From Bacteroidota bacterium (GTDB taxonomy: Bacteria; Bacteroidota; Bacteroidia; Sphingobacteriales; Sphingobacteriaceae), in assembly GCA_023450085.1 (NCBI GenBank), contig JAEXHI010000011.1:24809-88808 (forward strand): a DNA stretch of 64,000 bases. Reading direction: 5' to 3'. The notes beneath the pieces are model-generated. The model was given only the letters and a program-made list of their open reading frames with translations. It was not told where the DNA came from and did not search any database. The first letter of the stretch is position 1. Each line of letters starts with the position of its first letter. A program made the position numbers and the translations under genes. This document shows positions 8,352-17,290 of the stretch, piece after piece.

Positions 8352-9554
8352 ATGTTCAGCCGTATTTTAAATGCTTACAAAACCTCGTTTTCAGGCTTAA
8401 GCCAACAAACGTGGATCCTTAGTCTTGTTATCTTAGTTAATCGTTGTGGCTTTATGGCCGTGCCTTTCATGGGCTTATACGTTACTCAGGCTTTACATCG
8501 CCCGGAATCGGACGCTGGGATTATCATTTCCTTGTTTGGTGTTGGTTCTATCTTAGGTGCAGCGGCGGGAGGTAAGCTAACCGATGTATTTGGATATAGG
8601 CCTGTACAAATATTAGCTTCTTTGATAGGGGGCTTGTTCTTTTTGCTATTTGCCATGGTAGAAGATTTCACTTTATTGTGTGGACTAGCGGTAGTTATTA
8701 GTTTTTTTTCGGAGGCTTTCAGACCAGCCAATTATGCAGCAATAGCTTCTTATGCTGCCGAGGGAACCGAAACTAGATCATATTCTCTTAATCGTTTGGC
8801 AAATAATATTGGATGGGCCTTTGGAATCAGTATGGGAGGTATCATTGCTTCTTATAATTATAAGCTGCTATTTATTGTTGACGGGAGTGTTAGTGTTCTG
8901 GTAGCCATTGTTATTTTCTTTTTGTTGCCTGCTAAAAAGATGCAGCGTAAAACAGCACAAGAGAAAAAGGAAATGAACGTACGCAAACCTTGGCAGGATA
9001 TTTTATACGTGAAGTTTTTGATTTTATGTGCCATGTTTACCACCTGTGCATTTTTGATGTTTAGGGTGGTACCCGTTTTTTATAAGGAAGTTTGGTATTT
9101 AGATGAAGCGCTTATTGGCATTATTTTAGGCCTTAACGGAGTGGTAATTGCCCTAGTAGAAATGGTGATGATTAGCAAAATCGAAAATAAAAGATCACCT
9201 ATATTCTATATTGTTGTAGGGGTGATTATTGTTTGTTTTTCATTTGCTGTATTGATGCTGCCCAAAATTTTTCCAGTGGCTTTAGCGGTGATTAGCATTC
9301 TGCTTTTTACTTTCGGGGAAATGTTGTCACTCCCTTTCTTTAATACTTTTGTAGTGAAGCGCAGTAACGAATATAACCGAGGGATTTACGCTGCAGGTTA
9401 TACCCTTAGCTGGTCAGTGGCGCAGGTTATAGGGCCTACAAGTGGCTTTTATATTGCTGAAAAATTTGGTTATAATACGCTTTGGGTGGCCATTACGGTT
9501 TTATTACTCGTTTGTGCCTACTTTTTCAGTAAATTGAAACTCACCGAAGAATAA
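8352..9554 (+). CDS. MFS transporter
   Basis: 400 residues from the ATG at 8352. The longer frame from 8295 adds 19 residues without a membrane segment and includes the -7 box, so it is not used. Twelve hydrophobic segments are spread in two halves around a basic loop (KKMQRKTAQEKKEM, near the middle). The loop after helix 2 has GGKLTDVFGYRPVQ, matching the major facilitator motif A (GxLaDrxGrkx). The closest feel is to drug/proton antiporters of the MFS, but the substrate is unknown. It is divergent from the DUF2130 gene and followed after 90 bases by the response regulator. Confidence 0.85.
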   Translation: MFSRILNAYKTSFSGLSQQTWILSLVILVNRCGFMAVPFMGLYVTQALHRPESDAGIIISLFGVGSILGAAAGGKLTDVFGYRPVQILASLIGGLFFLLFAMVEDFTLLCGLAVVISFFSEAFRPANYAAIASYAAEGTETRSYSLNRLANNIGWAFGISMGGIIASYNYKLLFIVDGSVSVLVAIVIFFLLPAKKMQRKTAQEKKEMNVRKPWQDILYVKFLILCAMFTTCAFLMFRVVPVFYKEVWYLDEALIGIILGLNGVVIALVEMVMISKIENKRSPIFYIVVGVIIVCFSFAVLMLPKIFPVALAVISILLFTFGEMLSLPFFNTFVVKRSNEYNRGIYAAGYTLSWSVAQVIGPTSGFYIAEKFGYNTLWVAITVLLLVCAYFFSKLKLTEE

Positions 9555-9644
9555 AAAATATTTTTTAAAACATTTTAAACAAAGCCTTGTTTAATCCCTA
9601 ACAAATCAGTGTTAAACCGCAGTATACAACTATTTAAAAACGAC

Positions 9645-10019
9645 ATGAAAAAACGCATACATGTTTTAGAAGATGACAAAGACATTGCTTTCATTATTGA
9701 ATTTTTATTGAAAGATGAAGGTTATGAAATTCAAGTATCATCAACTTTTAGCGAACTCAAAACGAAACTTACAGATTCTATACCAGATTTATTTATCCTA
9801 GATGTGATGTTGCCAGATGGAAATGGCATCGATATTTGCAGAGACTTGAAAACTGATGTATTCACCAAGCATATTCCGGTAATTGTAATGTCGGCAAATG
9901 TCAATAGCAAAGCATTAAGTGAAGCGGTAAGTCCTGATGACTATATCAGTAAACCTTTTGACCTTGACTATATTGAGAATAGAATAAAAAGGCTAATTGG
10001 CGAGAAGAAGGTAGCCTAA
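9645..10019 (+). CDS. Single-domain response regulator
   Basis: 124 residues from the ATG at 9645 (12 residues shorter than the longest frame, which adds a non-homologous LNRSIQLFKND lead). It is a CheY-like receiver alone: acidic pair in VLEDDKD near the N terminus, phospho-acceptor Asp in FILDVMLPDG, Ser in VMSAN, and the conserved Lys in YISKPF. No output domain is present, so it must act by protein contact, typically with a histidine kinase elsewhere. No kinase is adjacent. A partial copy of the TetR-type operator (CAGTGTTAAA at 9608-9617) lies upstream of the start. Confidence 0.88.
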   Translation: MKKRIHVLEDDKDIAFIIEFLLKDEGYEIQVSSTFSELKTKLTDSIPDLFILDVMLPDGNGIDICRDLKTDVFTKHIPVIVMSANVNSKALSEAVSPDDYISKPFDLDYIENRIKRLIGEKKVA

Positions 10020-10042
10020 AGTTTTAATCAAACCTCATACTC

Positions 10043-10078
10043 AAAACCTGTCAGATGAACTCTAGGCAGGTTTTTTTT
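10043..10078 (+). terminator. Terminator of the response-regulator gene
   Basis: AAAACCTG (10043-10050) pairs with CAGGTTTT (10067-10074), followed by a T run. Confidence 0.75.
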
Positions 10079-10130
10079 ATTTTTTTAATATTTCTGACAA
10101 ATGGATGATATGATAAATTAAATGTGTTTA

Positions 10131-10138
10131 TACCTTTG
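10131..10138 (+). promoter_or_regulatory. -7 box (TACCTTTG) of the tetR promoter
   Basis: Perfect TAnnTTTG match, 36 bases before the tetR ATG and immediately followed by the palindromic operator at 10140-10152. Confidence 0.6.
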
Positions 10139-10139
10139 C

Positions 10140-10152
10140 TTAACAGTGTTAA
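10140..10152. promoter_or_regulatory. TetR operator O1, TTAACAGTGTTAA
   Basis: A 13-bp palindrome with a central G. It begins two bases after the -7 box and therefore covers the expected transcription start of tetR. The same palindrome, extended, is at 10792-10808 and 10880-10898. Binding by the neighbouring TetR is inferred from copy number and position. Confidence 0.65.
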
Positions 10153-10174
10153 ATGATTTTATAGCACTAGACTC

Positions 10175-10774
10175 ATGGGAAGTAAAGAAAGAATACAGCG
10201 TCAAAAAGAGGATACTAAAAAAAGTATCTTGGCCGCTGCTTTACAGATTGTGAAACAAGAAGGTTGGGCCGCACTAAGTATGAGAAAAATTGCGGATGTG
10301 ATTGAATATACGGCTCCAATTATCTACGAGTATTTTCCAAACAAGGAAGGAATCCTACTGGAATTGACTAGGCAAGGCTATATCAACTTAGGTTTAAAAG
10401 TTAAAGAAGCCAGAGATAGTAAAACAAGTGCAGAAGACCAATTGGAGGCCATGTGGTTAGCCTACTGGGATTTTGCCTTTGAAGAAAAAGAATTTTATCA
10501 GTTGATGTATGGTGTTCAGGTAAACTGTTGTGAGTTGTACAAGAAAATGCCAGAAGCAGAATACACCACTGATTTGTTTTACGATGCTATCGAAGTATTG
10601 CTGACCAAACAACCCGTATCGGAAGACACTTCTTGCTTAAAATATTATACTTTTTGGTCATTAATACATGGTCTAATATCTATCAACCTTGTTCAAAAAG
10701 GTGCTAATGATGAGATTAATCAAGAAATCTTAAGAAGCGCTATCAAAGCGATTATTAAGACAATTAACGATTAG
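10175..10774 (+). CDS. TetR/AcrR-family repressor of the efflux operon
   Basis: 199 residues. The N-terminal DNA-binding domain (about 10-60) shows the TetR helix-turn-helix: KSILAAALQIVKQEGW, then MRKIADVIEYTAPIIYEYF and PNKEGILLEL. The C-terminal ~140 residues are the helical ligand-binding/dimer region. It lies just upstream of, and in the same direction as, an RND efflux operon, the usual arrangement for AcrR-like local repressors that release DNA on binding a pump substrate. Three identical-core palindromes, one on its own promoter and two at the start of the efflux operon, make autoregulation and control of the pump the best reading. The ligand is unknown. Confidence 0.9.
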   Translation: MGSKERIQRQKEDTKKSILAAALQIVKQEGWAALSMRKIADVIEYTAPIIYEYFPNKEGILLELTRQGYINLGLKVKEARDSKTSAEDQLEAMWLAYWDFAFEEKEFYQLMYGVQVNCCELYKKMPEAEYTTDLFYDAIEVLLTKQPVSEDTSCLKYYTFWSLIHGLISINLVQKGANDEINQEILRSAIKAIIKTIND

Positions 10775-10791
10775 TTTTTTTTTTGCCACAC

Positions 10792-10808
10792 ATTTAACAG
10801 TGTTAAAT
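10792..10808. promoter_or_regulatory. TetR operator O2, 17-bp palindrome
   Basis: ATTTAACA-G-TGTTAAAT, perfect around a central G, 44 bases before the adaptor ATG. A TAGTTTTT string just upstream (near 10772) is a weak -7 candidate. Confidence 0.65.
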
Positions 10809-10851
10809 TAATTATTAACGTAAAATAAAGTAAGTAAAAATCCCCAATAAA

Positions 10852-12051
10852 ATGAATCATATATACAAACACCGCCCACAATTTAACAGTGTTAAATTAT
10901 TTAACGAATGGATAATTCTGTTTATCATTACTGTCGTTTTGTTTCTTGCCAGCTGTACAGCTAAGCCAGATCAGATGGCTGCTGCGGCTCCGCCACCGTT
11001 ATTGCCGGTAGCAACGGTATCAATGGGAGCCCAAGAAACTTTTGTAGATTACCCAGCTGCCATACAAGGAACTACTGACGTTGAAATAAGACCTCAAATT
11101 TCTGGTACTATTGATAGAATATTGGTAAACGAAGGTCAGTTAGTAAGTAAAGGACAGTTATTGTTCCAAATTTCTGAACTTCCTTTTAAAGCACAATTAA
11201 ACAATGCTAAAGCTTCGTTACAAGCAGCCCAAGCGGCAGTTTTAAATGCTCAATTAGAAGTAGATAAGTTAACACCCTTAGTGCAAAGTAAAGTAGTTTC
11301 AGACTTTCAACTAAAAACGGCAAAAACCACTCATCAAATTGCATTGGCTAATGTAGAACAGGCTAAGGCAAACGTAAATAGTGCACAAATTAATTTAGGT
11401 TATACTCAAATTAAGGCACCAAGCAGTGGTTACATTGGTCGTTTACCTAAAAAACAAGGAAGCTTAGTAGCTCCTTCGGATCCCGAAGCACTTACCCAAC
11501 TTTCAGATGTAAATCAAGTTTATGCTTATTTCTCTTTGGCCGAAACTGATTTCATCAACTTTAATGCTAAATACGAAGGAAATTCTGTTGCAGATAGAAT
11601 TAAGCATTTGCCTGCGGTATCATTGGTGTTGGCAGATCAAAGTGTATATCCTGTAAAAGGAAAAATAGACATGATCAATGGTCAGTTCGATAAAACTACA
11701 GGGTCAATTACCTTAAGAGCTGTTTTTGCCAACTCAAAAGGCTTACTGAGATCAGGTAATACTGGCAAAATAAGGTTAGGCCTTTCTCATGATAACACAA
11801 TGTTAATTCCTCAGTCTGCAACCGTAGAAATGCAGGATAAGATTTTTGTGTTTGCCGTTGGAAAAGACAACAAAGTGAACAAGGTAGCCATTGCTATCGA
11901 CGGAAAATCGGGTACTAACTATTTAATCAAAGACGGCTTAAAATCAGGAGATCAAATCGTTTTAAGTGGTTTAGACAAACTTCAAGATGGGCAACTTATT
12001 CAACCAGAAAAAAAAGGTGAGAAAATAGCCCAATTAATTTCTAAAAATTAA
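10852..12051 (+). CDS. RND efflux periplasmic adaptor lipoprotein
   Basis: 399 residues. A lipoprotein signal with lipobox LASC puts the lipidated Cys at residue 35; the segment before it (about 20 residues) is unusually long and basic and is encoded partly by operator O3. Then come the membrane-fusion-protein elements in order: first beta-barrel/lipoyl half (VEIRPQISGTIDRILVNEGQ), an Ala/Gln-rich helical hairpin (about 115-190), second lipoyl half (TQIKAPSSGYIG), beta-barrel and membrane-proximal domains (AVFANSKGLLRSGNTGK). This is the AcrA/MexA family, which bridges the inner-membrane pump and the outer-membrane channel. Twelve bases separate it from the pump gene. No later in-frame ATG exists near the signal peptide, so 10852 is kept. 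Confidence 0.93.
   Translation: MNHIYKHRPQFNSVKLFNEWIILFIITVVLFLASCTAKPDQMAAAAPPPLLPVATVSMGAQETFVDYPAAIQGTTDVEIRPQISGTIDRILVNEGQLVSKGQLLFQISELPFKAQLNNAKASLQAAQAAVLNAQLEVDKLTPLVQSKVVSDFQLKTAKTTHQIALANVEQAKANVNSAQINLGYTQIKAPSSGYIGRLPKKQGSLVAPSDPEALTQLSDVNQVYAYFSLAETDFINFNAKYEGNSVADRIKHLPAVSLVLADQSVYPVKGKIDMINGQFDKTTGSITLRAVFANSKGLLRSGNTGKIRLGLSHDNTMLIPQSATVEMQDKIFVFAVGKDNKVNKVAIAIDGKSGTNYLIKDGLKSGDQIVLSGLDKLQDGQLIQPEKKGEKIAQLISKN
10880..10898. promoter_or_regulatory. TetR operator O3, 19-bp palindrome inside the adaptor gene
   Basis: AATTTAACA-G-TGTTAAATT, the longest perfect copy, starts 28 bases inside the adaptor coding sequence and encodes part of its N-terminal segment. Its centre is 89 bp from that of O2. 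Confidence 0.65.
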
Positions 12052-12063
12052 CAACAACAACTA

Positions 12064-15000
12064 ATGTTTAAAATATTTATACAAAGGCCGGTACTTGCTA
12101 CGGTGATCTCCATTTTATTGGTGATACTTGGGGTACTTGGTTTAACTAAATTGCCGCTTCAACAGTTTCCAGATATCGCTCCACCATCGGTTTTGGTTAC
12201 TGCGGTATATCCAGGTGCTAATGCCGAAACCGTTTTGCGTTCGGTAGCACCATCTATCGAAGAATCGATTAACGGGGTAGAGAACATGACTTATATGAGC
12301 TCAACCGCTAGTAACGACGGTTCATTGGCCATCACCGTTTTCTTCAAATTGGGTACCAATGCAGATCAGGCGGCGGTAAACGTTCAAAATAGAGTAGCTC
12401 AGGCTACTAGCCAATTGCCAGCAGAGGTAGTACAACAAGGTATTACCACGGCAAAACAACAGAATAGCTTTATCATGGCTATTGGGATGTTTACCGAAGA
12501 TGAAGCTAAATATGACCAAACTTTCGTCGCCAACTATGCACAAATCAATATCATTCCAGAAATCAAAAGGATACCAGGAGTAGGTGCTGCGAGTATTTTT
12601 GGCGGAGTAAAAGATTACTCGATGCGTGTTTGGTTAAATCCTACACAAATGGCTACTTATAAGGTAACACCTAATGAAGTAATGGCCGCCATTCAAGATA
12701 AAAGTTTGGAAGCTGCTCCAGGTAAATTTGGAGAGCGTAGTAAAGAGGTTTTTGAGTATGTAATTAAGTACAAAGGCAAACTAACTAAGCCAGAAGAATA
12801 TGAAAATATTGCAGTTAGAAACAATGCAGACGGTTCTATCCTACGATTGAAAGATGTGGCTAGGGTTGAACTTGGTGCTTATTCTTACAACAGCTTAACA
12901 CGTTTAAATGGACAAAAAGGGGTAGTAATTGGGGTGATTCAGTTAGCTGGGTCTAACTCTAATGAAATACAGATTGCCATTAACAAGTTGATGGAGAAAG
13001 CTTCAAAAGATTTTCCAAAAGGGATTAAACACAACATTTTTTACAGTACAAAAGTCGCCTTGGATCAATCTATTGACCAAGTAATCCATACTTTGATTGA
13101 GGCGTTTATTTTGGTGTTTATTGTTGTATTTATCTTCCTTCAAGACTTTAGATCAACGTTGATTCCTGCCATTGCAGTACCTGTAGCAATTTTGGGTACG
13201 TTTTTCTTTATGCAGTTGTTTGGTTTCTCTATCAACCTACTTACCCTATTTGCCCTAATTTTGGCCATTGGTATTGTGGTAGATGATGCGATTGTGGTGG
13301 TAGAAGCAGTGCATGCCAAAATGGAGCACAAACATTTGCCTCCTAAAGTAGCTACGCATGAGGCCATGAGCGAAATCACAGGTGCCATTATTTCCATCAC
13401 CTTGGTTATGGCTGCGGTATTTTTACCTGTTGGTTTTATGGAAGGTTCAACGGGATTGTTTTACCGTCAGTTTGCCTTTACCATGGCCATCGCTATCGTA
13501 ATTTCTGCGGTTAACGCTTTAACCTTAAGTCCAGCATTGGCGGCTTTGTTTTTAAAAGATAACCATGCGACTTCTAAAGAAGGAGAAGCTCCGGTTAAAA
13601 AAGGCTTTAAAGAAAAATTCTTTAGCGGTTTTAACAGCAGCTTTAATGCCATGACCAACCGCTATGTGAATAGCTTGAAATTTTTGGTTAAAAACAGATG
13701 GTTAAGCTTGGGAGGATTGGCATTAATCACTGTAGTGACCATTTGGATGGTTAGAACTACTCGTACAGGTTTTATCCCTACAGAAGATCAGGGTTTTATC
13801 GCTATTTCGGTATCAACGCCGTCGGGAACTTCGTTAGATGGAACCCAAAAAGTAATGACTGAAGCGGAGAATACCCTTAGAAAGTTGGATGCTTCGAGGT
13901 TTGTGACTGCAATTTCGGGTTTTAACTTGTTAACCAACTCTACAAGTCCATCAGCAGCGGTAGTTTTCGTATTGCTTAAGCCTACCGAGGAAAGAGGCCA
14001 AGTGAAGAACATTGACGAAATCATGAACCAAGTGAGGGGACAACTAGCAGGCATATCTGGTGGTAGTTTCTTTGTGTTCAGTTTCCCAACGGTACCTGGT
14101 TTTAGTAATGTAGAAGCCTTGGATATGGTGCTGCAAGATAAAACAGGTGGTAAACTGGATAAGTTTAGTGGGATTTCACAGAACTTTATTGGCGAGTTGA
14201 TGAAACAACCTGCCATTGCGGTAGCGTTTACCAGTTTCAAGGCTGATTATCCTCAATTGGAATTAGATATTAATCAAGAAAAGGCTGACCAATTAGGAGT
14301 GAACGTGAAAGATATATTGCAAACCATGCAAGCTTATTTTGGTAGTGCACAGGCCTCAGATTTTAACCGATTTGGAAAGTACTACAGGGTGATTGTGCAA
14401 GCTGACATTGCTGATAGAGCTGATCCAGCTTCCATAGATCGTGTGTTTGTAAAAAACAAAACAGGTGAGATGGTACCTATCAATACTTTAGTGAATTTGC
14501 GTCGTATTTATGGGTCGGAAACTGCCTCCAGATACAACTTGTTTAATTCTATTGCGATTAATGCCATCCCAAAACCTGGCTTTAGTTCGGGTGATGCCAT
14601 TAAAGCGATTGAAGAAGTGGCCGCTAAACAATTGCCAGCAGGCTATAGCTATGAGTTCTCTGGCCAAACCAGAGAGGAGATTTCTTCCGGCGGACAGTCG
14701 GCCGTGATTTTTATCTTGTGTTTAGTGTTTGTTTACTTTTTATTGGCTGCACAATATGAAAGTTATTTATTGCCGCTAGGGGTTATCCTTTCTATTCCAG
14801 TAGGAATATTTGGAGTGTTCTTGGCTATCGGTTTTGCCGGAATAGAAAATAACATTTATGTACAAGTTGCATTAGTCATGCTGATCGGCTTATTGGCCAA
14901 AAACGCCATTTTGATTGTGGAGTTCGCGGCACAGCGCAGAAGATCTGGTAAACCGTTAATTGCGGCAGCTTTAGAAGCAGCGAAATTGAGGTTACGTCCT

Positions 15001-15249
15001 ATCATCATGACATCTCTTGCCTTTGTGGTGGGATTAATCCCGATGATGTTTGCTACAGGTCCTTCAGCACAGGGTAACCACAGTATCAGTATTGGTGCTG
15101 CTGGCGGTATGGTTTCGGGTGTAATTTTAGGCTTGTTCATCATTCCAGTGTTGTTCATCATCTTCCAGTATTTGCAAGAAAAAGTAACGGGTGCGCCACT
15201 GGCAGAAATCAATGCACGTCCTCATCATCAACAAGAGGAGACTAAATAA
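12064..15249 (+). CDS. RND multidrug efflux pump, inner-membrane subunit (AcrB type)
   Basis: 1061 residues, the normal length for hydrophobe/amphiphile efflux (HAE1) RND pumps. It opens MFKIFIQRPVLATVISILL, the conserved first helix, has two large periplasmic loops after helices 1 and 7, and 12 membrane segments. The proton-relay Asp pair falls at residues 407-408 (GIVVDDAIVVVEAV), the same numbers as in AcrB, and the relay Lys is at about 946 (LLAKNAILIVEF). It exchanges protons for export of hydrophobic compounds from the inner membrane and periplasm. It sits between adaptor (12-base gap) and channel (9-base gap), so the three form one transcript under TetR. Confidence 0.96.
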   Translation: MFKIFIQRPVLATVISILLVILGVLGLTKLPLQQFPDIAPPSVLVTAVYPGANAETVLRSVAPSIEESINGVENMTYMSSTASNDGSLAITVFFKLGTNADQAAVNVQNRVAQATSQLPAEVVQQGITTAKQQNSFIMAIGMFTEDEAKYDQTFVANYAQINIIPEIKRIPGVGAASIFGGVKDYSMRVWLNPTQMATYKVTPNEVMAAIQDKSLEAAPGKFGERSKEVFEYVIKYKGKLTKPEEYENIAVRNNADGSILRLKDVARVELGAYSYNSLTRLNGQKGVVIGVIQLAGSNSNEIQIAINKLMEKASKDFPKGIKHNIFYSTKVALDQSIDQVIHTLIEAFILVFIVVFIFLQDFRSTLIPAIAVPVAILGTFFFMQLFGFSINLLTLFALILAIGIVVDDAIVVVEAVHAKMEHKHLPPKVATHEAMSEITGAIISITLVMAAVFLPVGFMEGSTGLFYRQFAFTMAIAIVISAVNALTLSPALAALFLKDNHATSKEGEAPVKKGFKEKFFSGFNSSFNAMTNRYVNSLKFLVKNRWLSLGGLALITVVTIWMVRTTRTGFIPTEDQGFIAISVSTPSGTSLDGTQKVMTEAENTLRKLDASRFVTAISGFNLLTNSTSPSAAVVFVLLKPTEERGQVKNIDEIMNQVRGQLAGISGGSFFVFSFPTVPGFSNVEALDMVLQDKTGGKLDKFSGISQNFIGELMKQPAIAVAFTSFKADYPQLELDINQEKADQLGVNVKDILQTMQAYFGSAQASDFNRFGKYYRVIVQADIADRADPASIDRVFVKNKTGEMVPINTLVNLRRIYGSETASRYNLFNSIAINAIPKPGFSSGDAIKAIEEVAAKQLPAGYSYEFSGQTREEISSGGQSAVIFILCLVFVYFLLAAQYESYLLPLGVILSIPVGIFGVFLAIGFAGIENNIYVQVALVMLIGLLAKNAILIVEFAAQRRRSGKPLIAAALEAAKLRLRPIIMTSLAFVVGLIPMMFATGPSAQGNHSISIGAAGGMVSGVILGLFIIPVLFIIFQYLQEKVTGAPLAEINARPHHQQEETK

Positions 15250-15258
15250 TATAAAATC

Positions 15259-16668
15259 ATGAGAACATTCATATATAGTTTTTTAATCGCGTTTATTTTG
15301 GGAAGCTACGGTTGTAGCATCCCAAGAAATGTGATTAATCCAGTACAGGATACCCCCTCAAAATATAGAGGGATAGCCCAAACAGATACGACCAGTATCG
15401 GAAATATTTTAGTAAAGGATTTTTTTGCAACGAAAACGATTCAGCAACTAATAGATAGTGCTATTGAGCGAAATATCGATCTGCAGATTGCCATTAAAAA
15501 TATAGATGCGGCTAATTTGCTATTGAAGAGAGCAAGGATGGGAAATATTCCCCAGTTAAATTTGCAAGTAACTGCCAGCTCAAACCGCCCATCTGATAAT
15601 AGTTTGAACGGATTGAGTACTTCTCAGTTTTTGAAGACTACCCATGTGGAAGATTATAACGCTAATTTGGCTTTAAGCTGGGAAGCGGATATTTGGGGTA
15701 AAATCAGCAAACAAAAAGAAGCTTCGTATGCGACTTACTTGCAGAGCGAAGAAGCTAAAAAGGCAGTGCAAACCCGTATAGTAGCTACAGTAGCTACCAG
15801 TTTTTATCGTTTGTTATTATTGGATGAGCAGTTAAATATTGCCAAAAGGAATTTAGCGCTTAGCGACAGTACCTTGAAAATGGTGAGCAAGCAGTTTGAG
15901 GTAGGCCAAGTAACTTCACTGGCTGTACAACAAACAGAAGCGCAACTGCTTAAAGCTAGCCAGCTTATTCCACAAATTACTCAGGAAATCAGCATCCAAG
16001 AAAATGCATTGAGCGAACTAACAGGTAGATTCCCAACGGCGATAGAACGTTCGGAAACCTTAGCACAATTAGAAGTTTCAACGCAATTGGCCGTTGGCAT
16101 TCCATCTATCATGTTGGCGATTAGACCTGATGTTAAAAGTGTGGAGCTTGGTTTGAAAATAGCTAACGCCAAAGTTGGAGTAGCTAATGCGAGTTTGTAT
16201 CCAAGCTTAACCATTTCGGCCAGTGCAGGACTGAACTCTTTTAAGGCTAGCAATTGGTTTAATGTGCCTGCTTCTTTGTTCGGAATTGTAGGTGGTGGAC
16301 TTACCCAACCTATTTTCAATAGAAAAGAGCTTAAAACACAATTTGAATTGGCAAAAGTGGAAAGAGAGAAATCGGTACTGTTATTTAGACAAGTGGTAAT
16401 TCAAGCCGTGGTTGAAGTGTCCAACGAGCAGTCTAAATTGGAAAACCTAAAGAAGGAATTTAGCATTGCCCAAAACAGGGTACGTACTTTGAAATCGGCA
16501 GTTCAAAATGCTGATCTGCTGTTTAAAAGTGGAATGGCCAATTATTTAGAAGTGATTACTGCGCAATCTAATCTGTTGCAAGGCGAGCTTGATTTAGCAA
16601 GCTTGAAGACAGCGCAGCTTAATGCTAGTGTGGAGTTGTATAGGGCCTTGGGTGGAGGCTGGCAATAA
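15259..16668 (+). CDS. Outer-membrane efflux channel lipoprotein (TolC/NodT family)
   Basis: 469 residues. A lipobox GSYGC puts the lipidated Cys at position 19. Two repeated outer-membrane-efflux domains follow, each with long amphipathic Ala/Gln/Leu helices and the short membrane strands; the LALSWEADIWGKI motif near residue 145 and PIFNRKELKTQFELAKVE near 350 are typical of NodT/OprM proteins. It forms the trimeric exit duct of the pump encoded just upstream. A terminator hairpin follows 50 bases after the stop, ending the operon. Confidence 0.93.
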   Translation: MRTFIYSFLIAFILGSYGCSIPRNVINPVQDTPSKYRGIAQTDTTSIGNILVKDFFATKTIQQLIDSAIERNIDLQIAIKNIDAANLLLKRARMGNIPQLNLQVTASSNRPSDNSLNGLSTSQFLKTTHVEDYNANLALSWEADIWGKISKQKEASYATYLQSEEAKKAVQTRIVATVATSFYRLLLLDEQLNIAKRNLALSDSTLKMVSKQFEVGQVTSLAVQQTEAQLLKASQLIPQITQEISIQENALSELTGRFPTAIERSETLAQLEVSTQLAVGIPSIMLAIRPDVKSVELGLKIANAKVGVANASLYPSLTISASAGLNSFKASNWFNVPASLFGIVGGGLTQPIFNRKELKTQFELAKVEREKSVLLFRQVVIQAVVEVSNEQSKLENLKKEFSIAQNRVRTLKSAVQNADLLFKSGMANYLEVITAQSNLLQGELDLASLKTAQLNASVELYRALGGGWQ

Positions 16669-16717
16669 AGCCTAGTATGACAACAATTAAGGATTCATTT
16701 CGTTAATGTTGGTTTTT

Positions 16718-16750
16718 AAAGCAGTGGCCTAATTGGTCGCTGCTTTTTTT
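16718..16750 (+). terminator. Terminator of the RND operon
   Basis: AAAGCAGTGGCC pairs with GGTCGCTGCTTT across a five-base loop with G-T wobbles, followed by eight or more Ts. Confidence 0.8.
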
Positions 16751-16776
16751 TGTGAAAGTTTTAGCATTCATTTGTG

Positions 16777-16859
16777 CGTCATTCCCGCCTATGCGGGAAT
16801 CTTAACGGAGTAGCAAGACATAAATAGCATTACGATTGCCAGTCGAGCTGGCAATGACG
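16777..16859. repeat. CGTCATT...AATGACG bordered repeat with inner hairpins
   Basis: Ends CGTCATT (16777) and AATGACG (to 16859) are inverted. Inside are ATTCCCGC-N4-GCGGGAAT (16781-16800) and a GCCAG-N5-CTGGC hairpin near 16838. It has the look of a small palindromic repeat of the type scattered between genes in many bacteria. Confidence 0.6.
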
Positions 16860-17089
16860 GAACCCGTACTGGTAGTGATGAAATTATTGTACTGCCCTTG
16901 GTTAATTAAACGGGATTGTAGTGGAAATCCTTTTTGTGATGGTGGTCTCCACAAACAAAAAGATTGTAACGTAAAGCCCGAGTAACGATGATTGATGTTG
17001 CTGAAATTGCTTTTCAATCCTCAAAAAATCGAAGTGAGGGGTAATTAGGTTAGATATAAGCTCCTTTCATGTTCGTAGAAGCTATTTAA

Positions 17090-17162
17090 AGACCTCGTAG
17101 GTTTAACTTTAGTATTCAAAGGTGAAGTTGAGGGCTGTGCCGTTTCAAAACTTACAAGGTCT
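17090..17162. repeat. Family A repeat, long form, imperfect
   Basis: Outer arms AGACCTCGTAGGTTT and AAACTTACAAGGTCT pair at 13 of 15 positions. The interior (GGTGAAGTTGAGGGCT, CGCCGTTT-like) is shared with the copy at 62568-62651. Arms are those of the short palindromes at 163 and 43281. Confidence 0.75.
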
Positions 17163-17290
17163 TGCTTTACCAGCAATGGGTTTGTCAAGTTTAGCCCATA
17201 AATATACCTTGAAGGAGCCGCCGCATTGATAATGATAATAAAACAAGCTATCTTGCCGTTTTTTATTTCTAAAACTTATTATTAACACAA

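Larger units (their letters stand above)
16751..17290. other. Repeat-filled intergenic region
   Basis: Two repeat elements (16777-16859 and 17090-17162) occupy much of it. No open frame with coding character was seen. The DNA before the subtilase start is AT-rich; no TAnnTTTG box was recognised there. Confidence 0.5.
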
